A stretch of DNA of 64,000 nt from Marinilabiliaceae bacterium UBA5488 (GTDB taxonomy: Bacteria; Bacteroidota; Bacteroidia; Bacteroidales; Marinilabiliaceae): positions 17,021-81,020 of the forward strand of contig DIPM01000034.1 in NCBI GenBank assembly GCA_002427105.1. The letters run 5' to 3'. A program made the position numbers and the translations under genes. The notes under the pieces were generated by a model, which had not been told where the DNA came from, did no database searches, and was given only the letters and a program-made list of their open reading frames with translations. This document shows, piece by piece, positions 36,586 through 45,668 of this stretch (positions within the stretch are counted from its first letter, which is position 1; each line of letters opens with the position of its first letter).

Positions 36586-37216
36586 ATCAAGGCTTGCGTT
36601 GTTCCGGTTTAAAAGGTGAACTTAACATGAAGTTATCATATTAAAAGTAAATCCTACCCTGTACTTTTAAAAAGAAAACAAATATAACAGAAAAAACCTT
36701 ATTCAATCATCCAGAGTACTGTCATCACTTAAGTAACTGAATAGCTCAACACCACACTTTCTTAATTTATAAGAAACAAAATGAAGTTATGAAAAATTTG
36801 TCGGTATATCAACAAGCATTCCGGTAAAAAAGATTAATATAACTTTTTGAACTTACAAAAACAAACAAATAAATAGAATATACCCCCTTCCTATTCAGTA
36901 CTATTTTAATTTTATGTCTTCAGGATAGATACTGACTTGCTGCTTTTTTTAAGCCTAATCGCTAAAAAGAAGAAAATCACGACAATGAAATCTTATCTTT
37001 GCCGTTATTAACTTAGCCTTCTCTATTCTTGGTAAACCAAGAAGCCGAGCGCCTAAATTGACCTTATGAACTGTGCAAGTAGCCCATAAAATTGGACACT
37101 CGCGGTAATAATTGATGAAGTCAATTTTGAAATATAAGAAAGTCAATGTTTGTGAGAGCTTTCAATTTTAGACGATGATTGGACAGTGCCATAGAATATT
37201 TTAGAAAATAGCTGAC
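36586..37216. other. Long AT-rich intergenic region between recQ and porQ
   Basis: 631 nt without a convincing gene. It contains a TATCTTTG (TAnnTTTG) box at 36994-37001 without a matching -33 box, which could serve porQ with a 5' leader of about 200 nt. ATTGGACA occurs twice (37092 and 37184), about 90 nt apart. No terminator or RNA gene was recognised. Confidence 0.4.
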
Positions 37217-38263
37217 TTGCATAAACAAAACAAAGAATTGAAGAATCTTGTCAAATATTTCTGCATACTTATTGCAGCTCTATTGCCGGTAACGCTCAGC
37301 GCCCAGCGAGGCGGTGAAGCTACTTATATGCTGCTTCATCTTACTCATTCCTCCAAAATTGCTTCATTGGGAGGCAATCAGGTGGGAGTTGCCGGAAACG
37401 ACCTTTCCATCCTCCTTCACAATCCTGCCCTTCTCGACTCAGCCTTTACAAAGCAGATTTCGATCAGCTATGTGCCTTATTTGGCAGATATAAGCTACGG
37501 ATACGCAGGCGGAGCATGGCACTTCGAGGGTATCGGAACCTTTGCCCTGGGCTTCGGCCATATTGGCTATGGTGATTTTATCGCTGCAGACGAAAGCGGA
37601 GTACAAACCGGCAGTTTCAGTGCCGGAGAGTCTATGATTCAAATCTCATATAGCCGCAGATTAAACCGACACTTTACAGCGGGAGCTTCTCTCAAGCCTG
37701 TATTCAGCAGAATAGAGGGCTATAGTTCATGGGGCATCGCAGGAGATTTAGGACTAAGGTACGAAAGTAATAACAAACTTTTCAATGCAGGAATATCGCT
37801 TCGCAACTTCGGTCGCCAAATTTCATCCTATAGCAGTGCGCCCGCCGAAAGTCTGCCTGCCGACCTGCAAATCGGCCTTTCCCAAAAGCTTGCTCACGCA
37901 CCCTTTAGGCTCTCACTTAGCGCTCAGGATTTACTATCGGGGGCATTAAGCTACACTCTTAAGGAGACCGACAGGCCCGGCACCGCTTATGAAAACGACA
38001 AAGAGAACAATGCCGAGAAGGTGCTACGCCACTTGACCTTTGGACTGGAGTTTATCCCTTCCAATAATTTCTATATAGCCGGAGGGCTAAACCCGCGTCG
38101 GCGCGCTGATTTGAAAACCGAAAGCAAGGCTTCAACCGTCGGTTTTACCTGGGGCTTCGGATTTAAGGTGTACAAATTCAACTTCGCCTACGCCTCCGGC
38201 CGCTATCACCTGGCAGGAACGTCTAACCACTTCACTGTTAGCACCAATATTTCATCATTTTAG
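37217..38263 (+). CDS. porQ: Type IX secretion system protein PorQ
   Basis: The 348-residue FadL-like barrel protein has a signal peptide ending LSAQ and the PorV/PorQ family start ATYMLLHLTHSSKIASLGG, then LHNPALLD and many glycine-rich strands to a C-terminal SSF. In Porphyromonas gingivalis PorQ helps anchor the PorZ component that attaches T9SS cargo to lipopolysaccharide. Location directly upstream of cmk is the order seen in several Bacteroidota. The frame opens only with TTG at 37217 or 37238 because a stop lies just upstream, so the exact start is uncertain. Confidence 0.85.
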   Translation: MHKQNKELKNLVKYFCILIAALLPVTLSAQRGGEATYMLLHLTHSSKIASLGGNQVGVAGNDLSILLHNPALLDSAFTKQISISYVPYLADISYGYAGGAWHFEGIGTFALGFGHIGYGDFIAADESGVQTGSFSAGESMIQISYSRRLNRHFTAGASLKPVFSRIEGYSSWGIAGDLGLRYESNNKLFNAGISLRNFGRQISSYSSAPAESLPADLQIGLSQKLAHAPFRLSLSAQDLLSGALSYTLKETDRPGTAYENDKENNAEKVLRHLTFGLEFIPSNNFYIAGGLNPRRRADLKTESKASTVGFTWGFGFKVYKFNFAYASGRYHLAGTSNHFTVSTNISSF

Positions 38264-38305
38264 CACAAACTGTCGCGGCAGAGCCTTCCTCTCATCCTTA
38301 TTTTA

Positions 38306-38313
38306 TAACTTTG
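38306..38313 (+). promoter_or_regulatory. Possible -7 element for cmk-ispH-pfkA
   Basis: TAACTTTG (TAnnTTTG) lies 43 nt before the cmk start and after the porQ stop. The -33 position is weak (GCCT), so the call is tentative. Confidence 0.35.
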
Positions 38314-38355
38314 CAACAAGTATGCCCTAAGCATAAAACATAGAGCTAAGCTATT

Positions 38356-39054
38356 ATGAAAAAGGATATTACAAAAATCACCATAGCCGTTGATGGCCAT
38401 TCATCCTGCGGCAAAAGCACTGTTGCTAAAGAGATTGCAGCTTCGTTCGGGCTCATTTATATAGACACGGGCGCCATGTACCGCGCCGTTACCCTTTTTG
38501 CTTTGCAAAACGGGCTGATTGATGGCGACCTTGTTGACAGCGAGGGTCTGCAAGCGCGTATGGACAGCATCAATATAGAGCTTAGAAAAAATTCAAACGG
38601 AGACATCGAAACATTTCTCAACGGCCAAAATATTGAAAAAGAGATTCGACAAATTAAAGTAAGCAACAAGGTAAGCGCCGTTAGCAGCCTGCCTTTTGTA
38701 AGGCAAAAAATGGTGAAAATCCAGCAGGAGATGGGACGAAACGGAGGAGTAATCCTGGATGGGCGCGACATCGGAACCGTGGTTTTTCCCAATGCCGACC
38801 TGAAGATATTTATGACTGCATCGCCCGAAATCAGGGCTATGAGGCGCTTCGAAGAGATGCAGCAAAAAGGCGACAAAGTTACTTATGAAGAGATTCTTGA
38901 GAATGTAAAATCGCGCGATCATGCTGACAGCACACGCAAAGAAAGCCCCCTGGTAAAAGCTGATGATGCGCTGTTGCTCGACAACAGCCACCTGAATCGG
39001 GAGGAACAAATGAGCTGGATATTAGAGCGATTAAAAGAGAATAACTGGTTATAA
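38356..39054 (+). CDS. cmk: Cytidylate kinase
   Basis: Cmk phosphorylates CMP and dCMP. The 232 residues have a P-loop GHSSCGKSTVAKEIA near 16-30, YIDTGAMYRAVTLFAL for CMP binding, DGRDIGTVVFPNADLKIF, and the RDHADSTRKESPL segment of the LID. The stop codon is immediately followed by the ispH ATG, so the two are translationally coupled; cmk-ispH adjacency is conserved in many bacteria. Confidence 0.96.
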   Translation: MKKDITKITIAVDGHSSCGKSTVAKEIAASFGLIYIDTGAMYRAVTLFALQNGLIDGDLVDSEGLQARMDSINIELRKNSNGDIETFLNGQNIEKEIRQIKVSNKVSAVSSLPFVRQKMVKIQQEMGRNGGVILDGRDIGTVVFPNADLKIFMTASPEIRAMRRFEEMQQKGDKVTYEEILENVKSRDHADSTRKESPLVKADDALLLDNSHLNREEQMSWILERLKENNWL

Positions 39055-39960
39055 ATGGCTGGTAAATATAAACAAACAAGCATTGAGATAGACTCCGGAT
39101 CGGGATTCTGCTTTGGAGTTTCGCGAGCTGTTAAGCTTGCCGAAGAGCAGCTTGCCAAAGGCGGCAGACTGATAAGCATAGGAGATATTGTGCACAATGA
39201 GGAAGAGGTGGAAAGGCTTCATCAAAAGGGTCTAATTTCATCCGACCTCGATAAACTGACAGGCCCTCCCGGCACACCGGTACTTTTCAGAGCCCATGGT
39301 GAGCCCCCCGCATCTTATCAGAAGGTGAAACAAGAAGGACGCAGCCTAATAGACGCAAGTTGTCCGGTAGTTCTGAAACTTCAGCTGCGTATCAACAAAG
39401 CATGGAAGGAGGCTCTCGCTGCCAATGGCCAGATTGTTATTTACGGCAAAAAAGGACATCCTGAAGTTACCGGACTATGCGGCTATACGAACAACCGGGC
39501 AATAGTAGTTCAGCATCCCGAAGATGTGGCACAAATAGACCGCGACAAGCCAACGGCACTTTTCGCACAAACCACTATGAGCTACAAAGGGTATGAAGAA
39601 ATGGAGGCGCTGATACGTGAGCATCTCAGCAAACCTGACCTTCTGAAGGTCAACAAAACCATTTGCGGACAGGTTGCAAACAGGATGCCTAATTTAAAGG
39701 TCTTTGCTGCGAAGCACGAGCTGATAATATTCGTTGGAGGAAATAAAAGCAGTAATGCCAAAGTGCTTTTTGAGGTATGTAAATCAGAGAATCCACGCTC
39801 TTTTTTCGTATCATCCCTTGAGGAAATAGACGAAAAATGGCTTGAACCGGCAGTCGCGTCGATTGGTATTTGCGGCGCCACCTCCACGCCCTTATGGCTG
39901 ATGGAGCAGGTGGCAGAATCGATGCGTGGCATCCTGGATAAGAAAGAAACAACAATATAA
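39055..39960 (+). CDS. ispH: 4-hydroxy-3-methylbut-2-enyl diphosphate reductase
   Basis: IspH carries out the last step of the MEP isoprenoid pathway, reducing HMBPP to IPP and DMAPP with an iron-sulfur cluster. The 301-residue length is normal. Candidate cluster cysteines lie in SGFCFGVSRAV (Cys19), DASCPVVLKL and KTICGQVANR. Substrate-binding segments GDIVHNEEEV, YGKKGHPEVTGLCGY and QTTMSYKGY are present. The presence of ispH implies isoprenoids are made by the MEP route. Confidence 0.95.
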   Translation: MAGKYKQTSIEIDSGSGFCFGVSRAVKLAEEQLAKGGRLISIGDIVHNEEEVERLHQKGLISSDLDKLTGPPGTPVLFRAHGEPPASYQKVKQEGRSLIDASCPVVLKLQLRINKAWKEALAANGQIVIYGKKGHPEVTGLCGYTNNRAIVVQHPEDVAQIDRDKPTALFAQTTMSYKGYEEMEALIREHLSKPDLLKVNKTICGQVANRMPNLKVFAAKHELIIFVGGNKSSNAKVLFEVCKSENPRSFFVSSLEEIDEKWLEPAVASIGICGATSTPLWLMEQVAESMRGILDKKETTI

Positions 39961-39971
39961 AAATTTATATA

Positions 39972-40955
39972 ATGCAGCCAATAAAAAAGATTGCCCTGTT
40001 GACATCGGGAGGCGATGCCCCGGGGATGAATGCCGCCATACGTGCCGCAGCACGTGGCGCCCTCTATAACAACATCGAAGTTATGGCAGTTATAAGAGGC
40101 TATCAGGGCTTGATAGATGATAACATTGAGCCCATGAATTCAAAATCTGTCAGCAATACCATCCAACGCGGAGGTACAATACTGCAAAGCGCTCGCAGCA
40201 AGGAGTTTGAGACCACCGAAGGACGCGCTAAAGCCTACGCCAACCTGAAAAAACACGGTATCGATGCCATGGTCGTGATTGGAGGAGACGGAACCTTCAC
40301 AGGAGCATCGGTATTCGGTAACGAGCATAATTTCCCGATAGTGGGAATACCCGGAACTATCGACAACGACCTCTACGGAACGGATTATACAATTGGCTAC
40401 GACACAGCACTTAACACAGTGGTTGAAGCTGTTGACAAAATTAGAGACACGGCAAGTGCTCACAGCCGCCTCTTCTTTATCGAGGTGATGGGTCGCGATG
40501 CAGGCTTCCTGGCTCTTAGCAGCGCCATAGCCTCCGGCGCCGAGGCCGTGCTGGTTCCGGAAATAAATACCGACTACGAAAAATTGGACGATTTCCTGAA
40601 AAACAGCTACAAAAAGCAGAAGGCCTCGAGCATAGTTATTGTGGCTGAAGGCGACAAGATAAGTGGCGGTGCTATTAAAACAGCCAAAAGGGTGAGAAAA
40701 GAACACCCCGACTACGATGTACGCGTTACGATACTGGGTCACATACAAAGGGGCGGTTCTCCCAGCGCCTACGACAGAATATCAGCATCACGAATGGGAG
40801 TTGCCGCCGTCAAGGCGCTGCTCGAGGGTCAGAGCGACATAATGGTAGGCATGGTCAATGACGAAATTGTTTATGTGCCAATAAAGATGGCTGTCAAAAA
40901 TAAGAAGCCCCTTAGTCAGGAACTATTCTCCCTGATTGATGTGCTTTCAATTTAA
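39972..40955 (+). CDS. pfkA: ATP-dependent 6-phosphofructokinase
   Basis: PfkA phosphorylates fructose 6-phosphate in glycolysis. The 327 residues have the ATP site TSGGDAPGMNAAIRA near 10-24, GGDGTFTGA with the Gly-Asp-Gly loop, and the catalytic PGTIDNDLYGTDYTIGYDTA segment. Gly at the position after GGDG favours ATP, not PPi, as donor. VMGRDAGFLAL and HIQRGGSPSAYDR bind sugar phosphate. It lies 11 nt after ispH and ends the cmk-ispH-pfkA run. Confidence 0.96.
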   Translation: MQPIKKIALLTSGGDAPGMNAAIRAAARGALYNNIEVMAVIRGYQGLIDDNIEPMNSKSVSNTIQRGGTILQSARSKEFETTEGRAKAYANLKKHGIDAMVVIGGDGTFTGASVFGNEHNFPIVGIPGTIDNDLYGTDYTIGYDTALNTVVEAVDKIRDTASAHSRLFFIEVMGRDAGFLALSSAIASGAEAVLVPEINTDYEKLDDFLKNSYKKQKASSIVIVAEGDKISGGAIKTAKRVRKEHPDYDVRVTILGHIQRGGSPSAYDRISASRMGVAAVKALLEGQSDIMVGMVNDEIVYVPIKMAVKNKKPLSQELFSLIDVLSI

Positions 40956-40970
40956 TATCAAAGGAAGTAT

Positions 40971-41116
40971 TGAGCCTGTCCAATAAGAAATTTATCCACA
41001 GATTACACAGATTTTCACAAATTAAATATATTTATTCTCAGGTGTTTACAAACTTACGGTTTGTCTTTTCTGTGTAATTTGTGTCAATCTGTGGACTTTT
41101 TTAGACAGCCTCTTAT
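40971..41116. repeat. Imperfect inverted-repeat element with TTATCCACAGATTACACAG arms
   Basis: The left arm (about 40971-41024) reads GCCTGTCC, then TTATCCACAGATTACACAG and CACAAATTA. The right arm (about 41071-41116) is the inverted version: TAATTTGTG, CAATCTGTGGAC, AGACAGCC. The 45-nt centre is unpaired. It fits a small non-autonomous, MITE-like or REP-like dispersed element. Arms of this kind (TTATCCACAGATTACACAGATT) recur in many bacterial genomes. It separates pfkA from acpH. Confidence 0.7.
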
Positions 41117-41176
41117 TCGTTTAGCCTGAAATAAATAACGATAATAAAATCGTATATTGCTTTCTGCAATTGTACT

Positions 41177-41782
41177 ATGAATTATCTGTCGCATCTCTTT
41201 TTATCCGGATCTTCCGAGGGAGTGAAAGTGGGTAACTTTATCGGCGACTTTGTCAAGGGAAGCCGCCACAACCGCTATGCGCCGGAAATTCAAAAAGGTA
41301 TCTTGCTTCACCGGCAAATCGACTCCTTTATGGATTCGCATCCTGTGGCCAAGGCTAGCAGTGAGCTTTTCAGGTCGCGTTACCGCCGCTATGCCAAAGT
41401 GCTGATAGATATTGTTTATGATCACTTCCTGGCAGTAAACTGGGAACTATACAGAGAGCAAAGCCTCCATCAATTCGTAAGCGAATCGCATAATATCCTG
41501 CTGCGCCACTACTTTATTATGCCGGGACCCGTGAAGCAATTTCTCCCCTTTCTAATCAGAAGCAGAAGGATGGAAAATTACCGCTTGCTAAGCGGCATAG
41601 AAAGAACCCTGAAAATCATGTCCGAAAACTCAAGCATGCCTGAGCATAGCGAGTGGGCAATAGAGCAAATCAAGGAACACTACAACACGATCGACAGCCA
41701 GTTCAAGGTCTTTTTTGAAGATATTATGGCTATGTCGGCGAAGTTTATTGACGAATATCCTAAGGATGAACAGGGCGTATAG
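41177..41782 (+). CDS. acpH: Acyl carrier protein phosphodiesterase
   Basis: The 201-residue protein matches the AcpH (DUF479) family: MNYLSHLFLSGSSEG at the start, VGNFIGDFVKG, LHRQIDSFMDSHP, and FIDIVYDHF-like LIDIVYDHFLAVNW with the HD-like metal residues. AcpH removes the 4-phosphopantetheine arm from holo-ACP. The last 23 nt overlap the convergent prmC gene. Confidence 0.9.
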   Translation: MNYLSHLFLSGSSEGVKVGNFIGDFVKGSRHNRYAPEIQKGILLHRQIDSFMDSHPVAKASSELFRSRYRRYAKVLIDIVYDHFLAVNWELYREQSLHQFVSESHNILLRHYFIMPGPVKQFLPFLIRSRRMENYRLLSGIERTLKIMSENSSMPEHSEWAIEQIKEHYNTIDSQFKVFFEDIMAMSAKFIDEYPKDEQGV

Positions 41783-42620
41783 CGCGCACCATGCGCCATC
41801 GCCCGCTTAAATCCTTACGACGCACCACGCTCTTGAAGCCAAAGCCTTCAAGCATGGCATGCAGCTCGTCACCATAGGCTTCATTAATCTCGAAGTAGAG
41901 ATAGCCACCGGGCCTCAGCACTACCATAGCCAGCTCGGCTATGGCTTTGTAAAAAACCAGCGGCTCATCATCCTCCACGAAAAGTGCCTGATGAGGCTCA
42001 AAATCAAGGACATTAGCCTTCATCACTTTCTTCTCTTTTGCAGTCACATAAGGCGGATTGCTTACTACTATATCTTTTGTGGCAAGCTCATACTTGCGAA
42101 AATTCAACACGTCACGATGGTGAAAGTCCACCTCTACCCCATTAAGCTCAGCATTTCCTATGGCCACCTCCAGCGCTTCGCCCGAGATATCCCAAGCCTC
42201 CACAAGAGCTCGCGGGCGGCGTTGCTTTATTGCAATAGGGATGCATCCGCTGCCTGTCCCGATATCCAACACGGAAATATTATCATTCAGATGTTCATCC
42301 AAAATCCAGCTCACCAGCTCTTCTGTCTCGGGACGCGGAATTAGCACCTTGCCATTTACCATAATAATGGAGCCCATGAATTCGGTTTGTCCCAACACAT
42401 ACTGCAAAGGCTCATGCTTAAGCAGTCTGGCAACGGCCTCATTAATAATATACACCTCATCTTCGGATAAAATTTCCTTGCCCTTCATCATCAAATCCAC
42501 CCGGTTATATCCTCGCAAATGGTCAAATATCAGCAACACAAACTGTTGAAGCTCTTCAGACTCAACAGTTTCCGAGAGCTGCTCCTTTATGTAACGGGAA
42601 AGCGACGCGACTGTATTCAT
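41760..42620 (-). CDS. prmC: Release factor glutamine methyltransferase
   Basis: PrmC methylates the Gln of the GGQ motif in release factors RF1 and RF2. The 286 residues include a helical N-terminal domain that recognises the release factor, the SAM motif VLDIGTGSGCIPIAI near 112-126, and the catalytic VSNPPYVT near 184-191. It overlaps acpH tail to tail by 23 nt and is divergent from ribD. Confidence 0.95.
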   Translation of the reverse strand: MNTVASLSRYIKEQLSETVESEELQQFVLLIFDHLRGYNRVDLMMKGKEILSEDEVYIINEAVARLLKHEPLQYVLGQTEFMGSIIMVNGKVLIPRPETEELVSWILDEHLNDNISVLDIGTGSGCIPIAIKQRRPRALVEAWDISGEALEVAIGNAELNGVEVDFHHRDVLNFRKYELATKDIVVSNPPYVTAKEKKVMKANVLDFEPHQALFVEDDEPLVFYKAIAELAMVVLRPGGYLYFEINEAYGDELHAMLEGFGFKSVVRRKDLSGRWRMVRAIRPVHP

Positions 42621-42755
42621 AACAATATTATTTAATGAGCGGATTGATAATCAAGCGGTCGATGCATAAAAATAAGCATTATATTAGCAAAACAAAAAGG
42701 ACAGGGGCCTGTTTGGAACAAAATTAAGATGGATTTAAACAAAGGCAAAAGGTAA

Positions 42756-43811
42756 ATGGAGAATCAACAGGAGCTAGACTCCTTTTTTATGAAACGTTGT
42801 ATCGACCTGGCTCTTCAGGGCGAAGGCAAGAGCTATCCCAACCCCATGGTCGGCGCAGTGATAGTACACAACAACAAGATAATAGGCGAAGGCTTCCACC
42901 ACAAAGCAGGCGAAGCTCATGCCGAAGTTATCGCTGTTAATTCTGTCAAAGACCCCCGGCTGCTAAAGGAAGCAACAATCTATGTAAGCCTTGAGCCTTG
43001 CTCTCATCATGGAAAAACACCGCCTTGCAGCACTCTTCTCAGCGAAGAGAAAATCCCCCGCGTTGTTGTGGGCTGCGTTGACACTTTTTCGCAGGTGGCA
43101 GGACGTGGCATTGAGCAGCTGCGCGCCTCGGGGGCAGAAGTCGTGTGCGGGGTCAGGGAGCAGGAATGCCGCGAACTTAACAAACGATTTTTTACCTTTC
43201 ACGAAAAAAAGCGACCTTATATAATACTTAAATGGGCTGAGACAAGAGATGGATTCCTGGACATTGACCGTCAGGCTGTAAAAGGCAACCGCCCAACGTG
43301 GATTACTAGTCAATATGCACGGCGTGCAGTGCATCTGTGGCGAAGCAGGGAACAAGCAATTTTGGTGGGCTCAGTTACTGCCTTAAAAGATAATCCCGGG
43401 CTGAAAGTGCGCGACTGGAGCGGGGCACATCCGCTGCGGCTCGTCCTCGACCGCGGCAACACACTTCCCGACGACCTGGCTCTCTTCAATGGCGACTGCC
43501 CTACCCTGCTTTTCACCTCAGCCCTGAAGGATGATAAAAAAATTGCCGAAAGAGTGATTGTCAAGCCGGGCAAGGAGCCCACAGATGCAATTATCGAGGA
43601 ACTTTACAATCGCGATATCCAGTCGCTGATTGTAGAAGGCGGAGCAGGCTTGCTCAGCCATTTTATCCAAAGAGGATTATGGGACGAAGCCCGCGTGTTT
43701 GTTGGTGATATCGCATTTGGGAAAGGTGTCGAAGCACCCAAATTAAGATGCTTGCCACGCGGCTCTAAACAATTTGATAACAGCATACTGTATCTGTACA
43801 GAAATATATAG
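42756..43811 (+). CDS. ribD: Bifunctional diaminohydroxyphosphoribosylaminopyrimidine deaminase / reductase
   Basis: RibD performs the second and third steps of riboflavin synthesis. In the 351 residues the N-terminal deaminase has the zinc motif HAEV (near residue 50) with PCSHHGKTPPC. The C-terminal NADPH reductase starts near residue 150 with PYIILKWAETRDGF and shows LVGSVTALKDNPGL and LIVEGGAGLLSHF. Other rib genes are not nearby and no FMN riboswitch was seen upstream. The cls gene follows 31 nt later. Confidence 0.95.
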   Translation: MENQQELDSFFMKRCIDLALQGEGKSYPNPMVGAVIVHNNKIIGEGFHHKAGEAHAEVIAVNSVKDPRLLKEATIYVSLEPCSHHGKTPPCSTLLSEEKIPRVVVGCVDTFSQVAGRGIEQLRASGAEVVCGVREQECRELNKRFFTFHEKKRPYIILKWAETRDGFLDIDRQAVKGNRPTWITSQYARRAVHLWRSREQAILVGSVTALKDNPGLKVRDWSGAHPLRLVLDRGNTLPDDLALFNGDCPTLLFTSALKDDKKIAERVIVKPGKEPTDAIIEELYNRDIQSLIVEGGAGLLSHFIQRGLWDEARVFVGDIAFGKGVEAPKLRCLPRGSKQFDNSILYLYRNI

Positions 43812-43842
43812 TATATTAGAGTATTCATCTACGAAAACCAAT

Positions 43843-45303
43843 ATGGAGATTCTGCAAAACATCGTCGATATAATAAACCCCTTTGTGGTGATAATCTACA
43901 TTATCAGCATCATCTTTGTGGCAATCTTTACGGTACTCGAAAACCGTAATCCTCTTAAAACCATCTCATGGGTTCTGGTATTGATTTTTTTGCCGGTAAT
44001 AGGTTTTATCTTCTTCCTGTTTTTCGGTCAGAATTTCCGTAAAGAAAAAATTATAGCTCGCAAAGGGCTCAGAAACATAGACCTCCTCTCTAAACTGGCG
44101 CATGCTCAAATCAACCGCCTGGCAGAAGGGGAAATGTTTACCGAACCTGAACTGGAGGAAAAGCGTAACCTTGTGCAACTATTACTTAACAACAGTCATG
44201 CTGTTGTGACCATTGGCAATAAGCTGGAGATCCTGCAAAATGGTACAGCTACTTTTTCCTCAATTATTGAATCGCTCGAAAATGCAAAGGACTTTATCCA
44301 CCTGGAGTTTTACATCTTTGCCGACGATAATCTTGGAGGAAGAATAAAAGAAATTTTAAAGCAAAAAGTTGTTGAAGGGGTTGAAGTACGCATGATTGTC
44401 GATGATGTAGGAAGCTGGAAACTCAAAAAACCGTTCTATAAGGAAATGAGAATGGCCGGAATTCAGATTTACTCATTTTTGGAGGTGCGTTTCCCGAATC
44501 TTACCAGCAAGGTAAACTACCGTAATCACCGCAAAATATTGATAGTTGACGGGCACACAGGCTTCGTGGGAGGCCTGAATATAGCCGACCGCTATATAGA
44601 CGGCGGAGTTTTCGAGTCATGGCGCGACACTCACCTGAAAATCGAGGGCGATGCCGTCAACACATTGCAGGCCGTGTTTTCAACCGACTGGTTCTTTGTT
44701 AGCCAGACCGAGCTGCACAACAAAAAATACTTCCCCACCAAACCTCCCTTGGGAAGTGAAATGGTACAAATTGTGGCCAGCGGCCCAGACTCCGACTGGC
44801 CGGGAATTATGATGGGAATGGTTCAGTCGGTTGCAGCAGCCAAGAAGTATGTTTATATTTCAACGCCATACTTCATGCCCAACGAAAGTGTATTGACCGC
44901 TCTTAAAGTGGCAGCCATGGGCGGAGTAGATGTACGCGTGCTAATTCCCAGAAAAAGCGACGCACTGATAACTAACCTTTCATCTCACTCCTACATACGC
45001 GAAATGCTCGATGCCGACGTGAAATTTTACTTCTACGAAAAGGGCTTCCTCCACTCAAAAGTTACTGTTGTCGATGATATAATCGGAATTATCGGTACAG
45101 CTAATATGGATTTCAGAAGCTTTGAGCAAAACTACGAAGTTAACGCCTTTATCTTTGATCGGCAGAAAGCCCTTGAGCTAAAGGAAACTTTCTTCGACGA
45201 CCTCAAAGACAGCCACGAAATCTCACTCGAGACATGGCCGCTTCGACCCCGAATCGAAAAAATAAAGGAATCATTCGCGCGACTAATTAGCCCGCTGCTA
45301 TGA
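43843..45303 (+). CDS. cls: Cardiolipin synthase
   Basis: Cls condenses phosphatidylglycerol molecules (or related donors) to cardiolipin at the inner membrane. The 486-residue protein begins at the ATG at 43843; an earlier in-frame ATG at 43774 lies within ribD and lacks family support. Two transmembrane helices (about 10-30 and 40-62) precede two phospholipase D motifs, HRKILIVD with His near 229 and HSKVTVVD with His near 404, each followed by GG or GTAN segments. It lies after ribD on the same strand. Confidence 0.95.
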   Translation: MEILQNIVDIINPFVVIIYIISIIFVAIFTVLENRNPLKTISWVLVLIFLPVIGFIFFLFFGQNFRKEKIIARKGLRNIDLLSKLAHAQINRLAEGEMFTEPELEEKRNLVQLLLNNSHAVVTIGNKLEILQNGTATFSSIIESLENAKDFIHLEFYIFADDNLGGRIKEILKQKVVEGVEVRMIVDDVGSWKLKKPFYKEMRMAGIQIYSFLEVRFPNLTSKVNYRNHRKILIVDGHTGFVGGLNIADRYIDGGVFESWRDTHLKIEGDAVNTLQAVFSTDWFFVSQTELHNKKYFPTKPPLGSEMVQIVASGPDSDWPGIMMGMVQSVAAAKKYVYISTPYFMPNESVLTALKVAAMGGVDVRVLIPRKSDALITNLSSHSYIREMLDADVKFYFYEKGFLHSKVTVVDDIIGIIGTANMDFRSFEQNYEVNAFIFDRQKALELKETFFDDLKDSHEISLETWPLRPRIEKIKESFARLISPLL

Positions 45304-45668
45304 AGTTAGAAGATTGAGAGAAGCAAAAAAAGCTGGCTCACGGTAACCCAACTTTGAAAGCAAAGTTTGACGACCTGAATAAGTAATAAATGAATAAAAA
45401 ACGAGTGTTTACAAGCATTTTATGCGCAACTGACTTCCCTGACAGCTGGCGTATGGATATAACGAACCTCAATCTGGTCGGCGACAGAAAGGTCAATGAA
45501 AACAGTATTCATCTGACATAGTAAGTACCCGTCAGTCGCGACTTTAAGGCTGCCACCCTTGTATTTTTCAATTGCTTATGTTTTTATTAAGAACAGTAGG
45601 GTGCCTCTATTGTAAAGCAAAAAACCCGGAGCGAGAGGCTCCGGGTTTGTATAAGAATTCAGAAAGGT
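45304..45668. other. Intergenic region between cls and hppA
   Basis: 365 nt. The distal part is the hppA terminator (listed separately). A 43-codon frame at 45390-45521 (MNKKRVFTSI to ENSIHLT, TAG) opens after a run of A residues; it has no recognisable domain and is more likely a gene remnant or chance. Nothing else was identified. Confidence 0.4.
45616..45648 (-). terminator. Intrinsic terminator of hppA
   Basis: On the minus strand AAACCCGGAGC and GCTCCGGGTTT form a perfect 11-bp stem (45622-45632 with 45638-45648), a 5-nt loop, and a run of six T. It lies about 20 nt after the hppA stop. Confidence 0.9.

Noticed and set aside
36955..37146. 63-codon minus-strand frame upstream of porQ
   Set aside because: No family resemblance, AT-rich composition and no context favouring a gene.
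37088..37194. ATTGGACA direct words as ends of a decayed IS3-like element
   Set aside because: Only eight bases agree, no transposase remnant is readable, and no target duplication was found.
42621..42755. FMN riboswitch before ribD
   Set aside because: The 135-nt prmC-ribD spacer lacks the conserved multi-stem core of an FMN riboswitch and is too short for it plus an expression platform.
45390..45521. 43-codon small ORF between cls and hppA
   Set aside because: No recognisable domain or promoter; a chance frame or remnant is as likely, so it is only mentioned under the intergenic entry.
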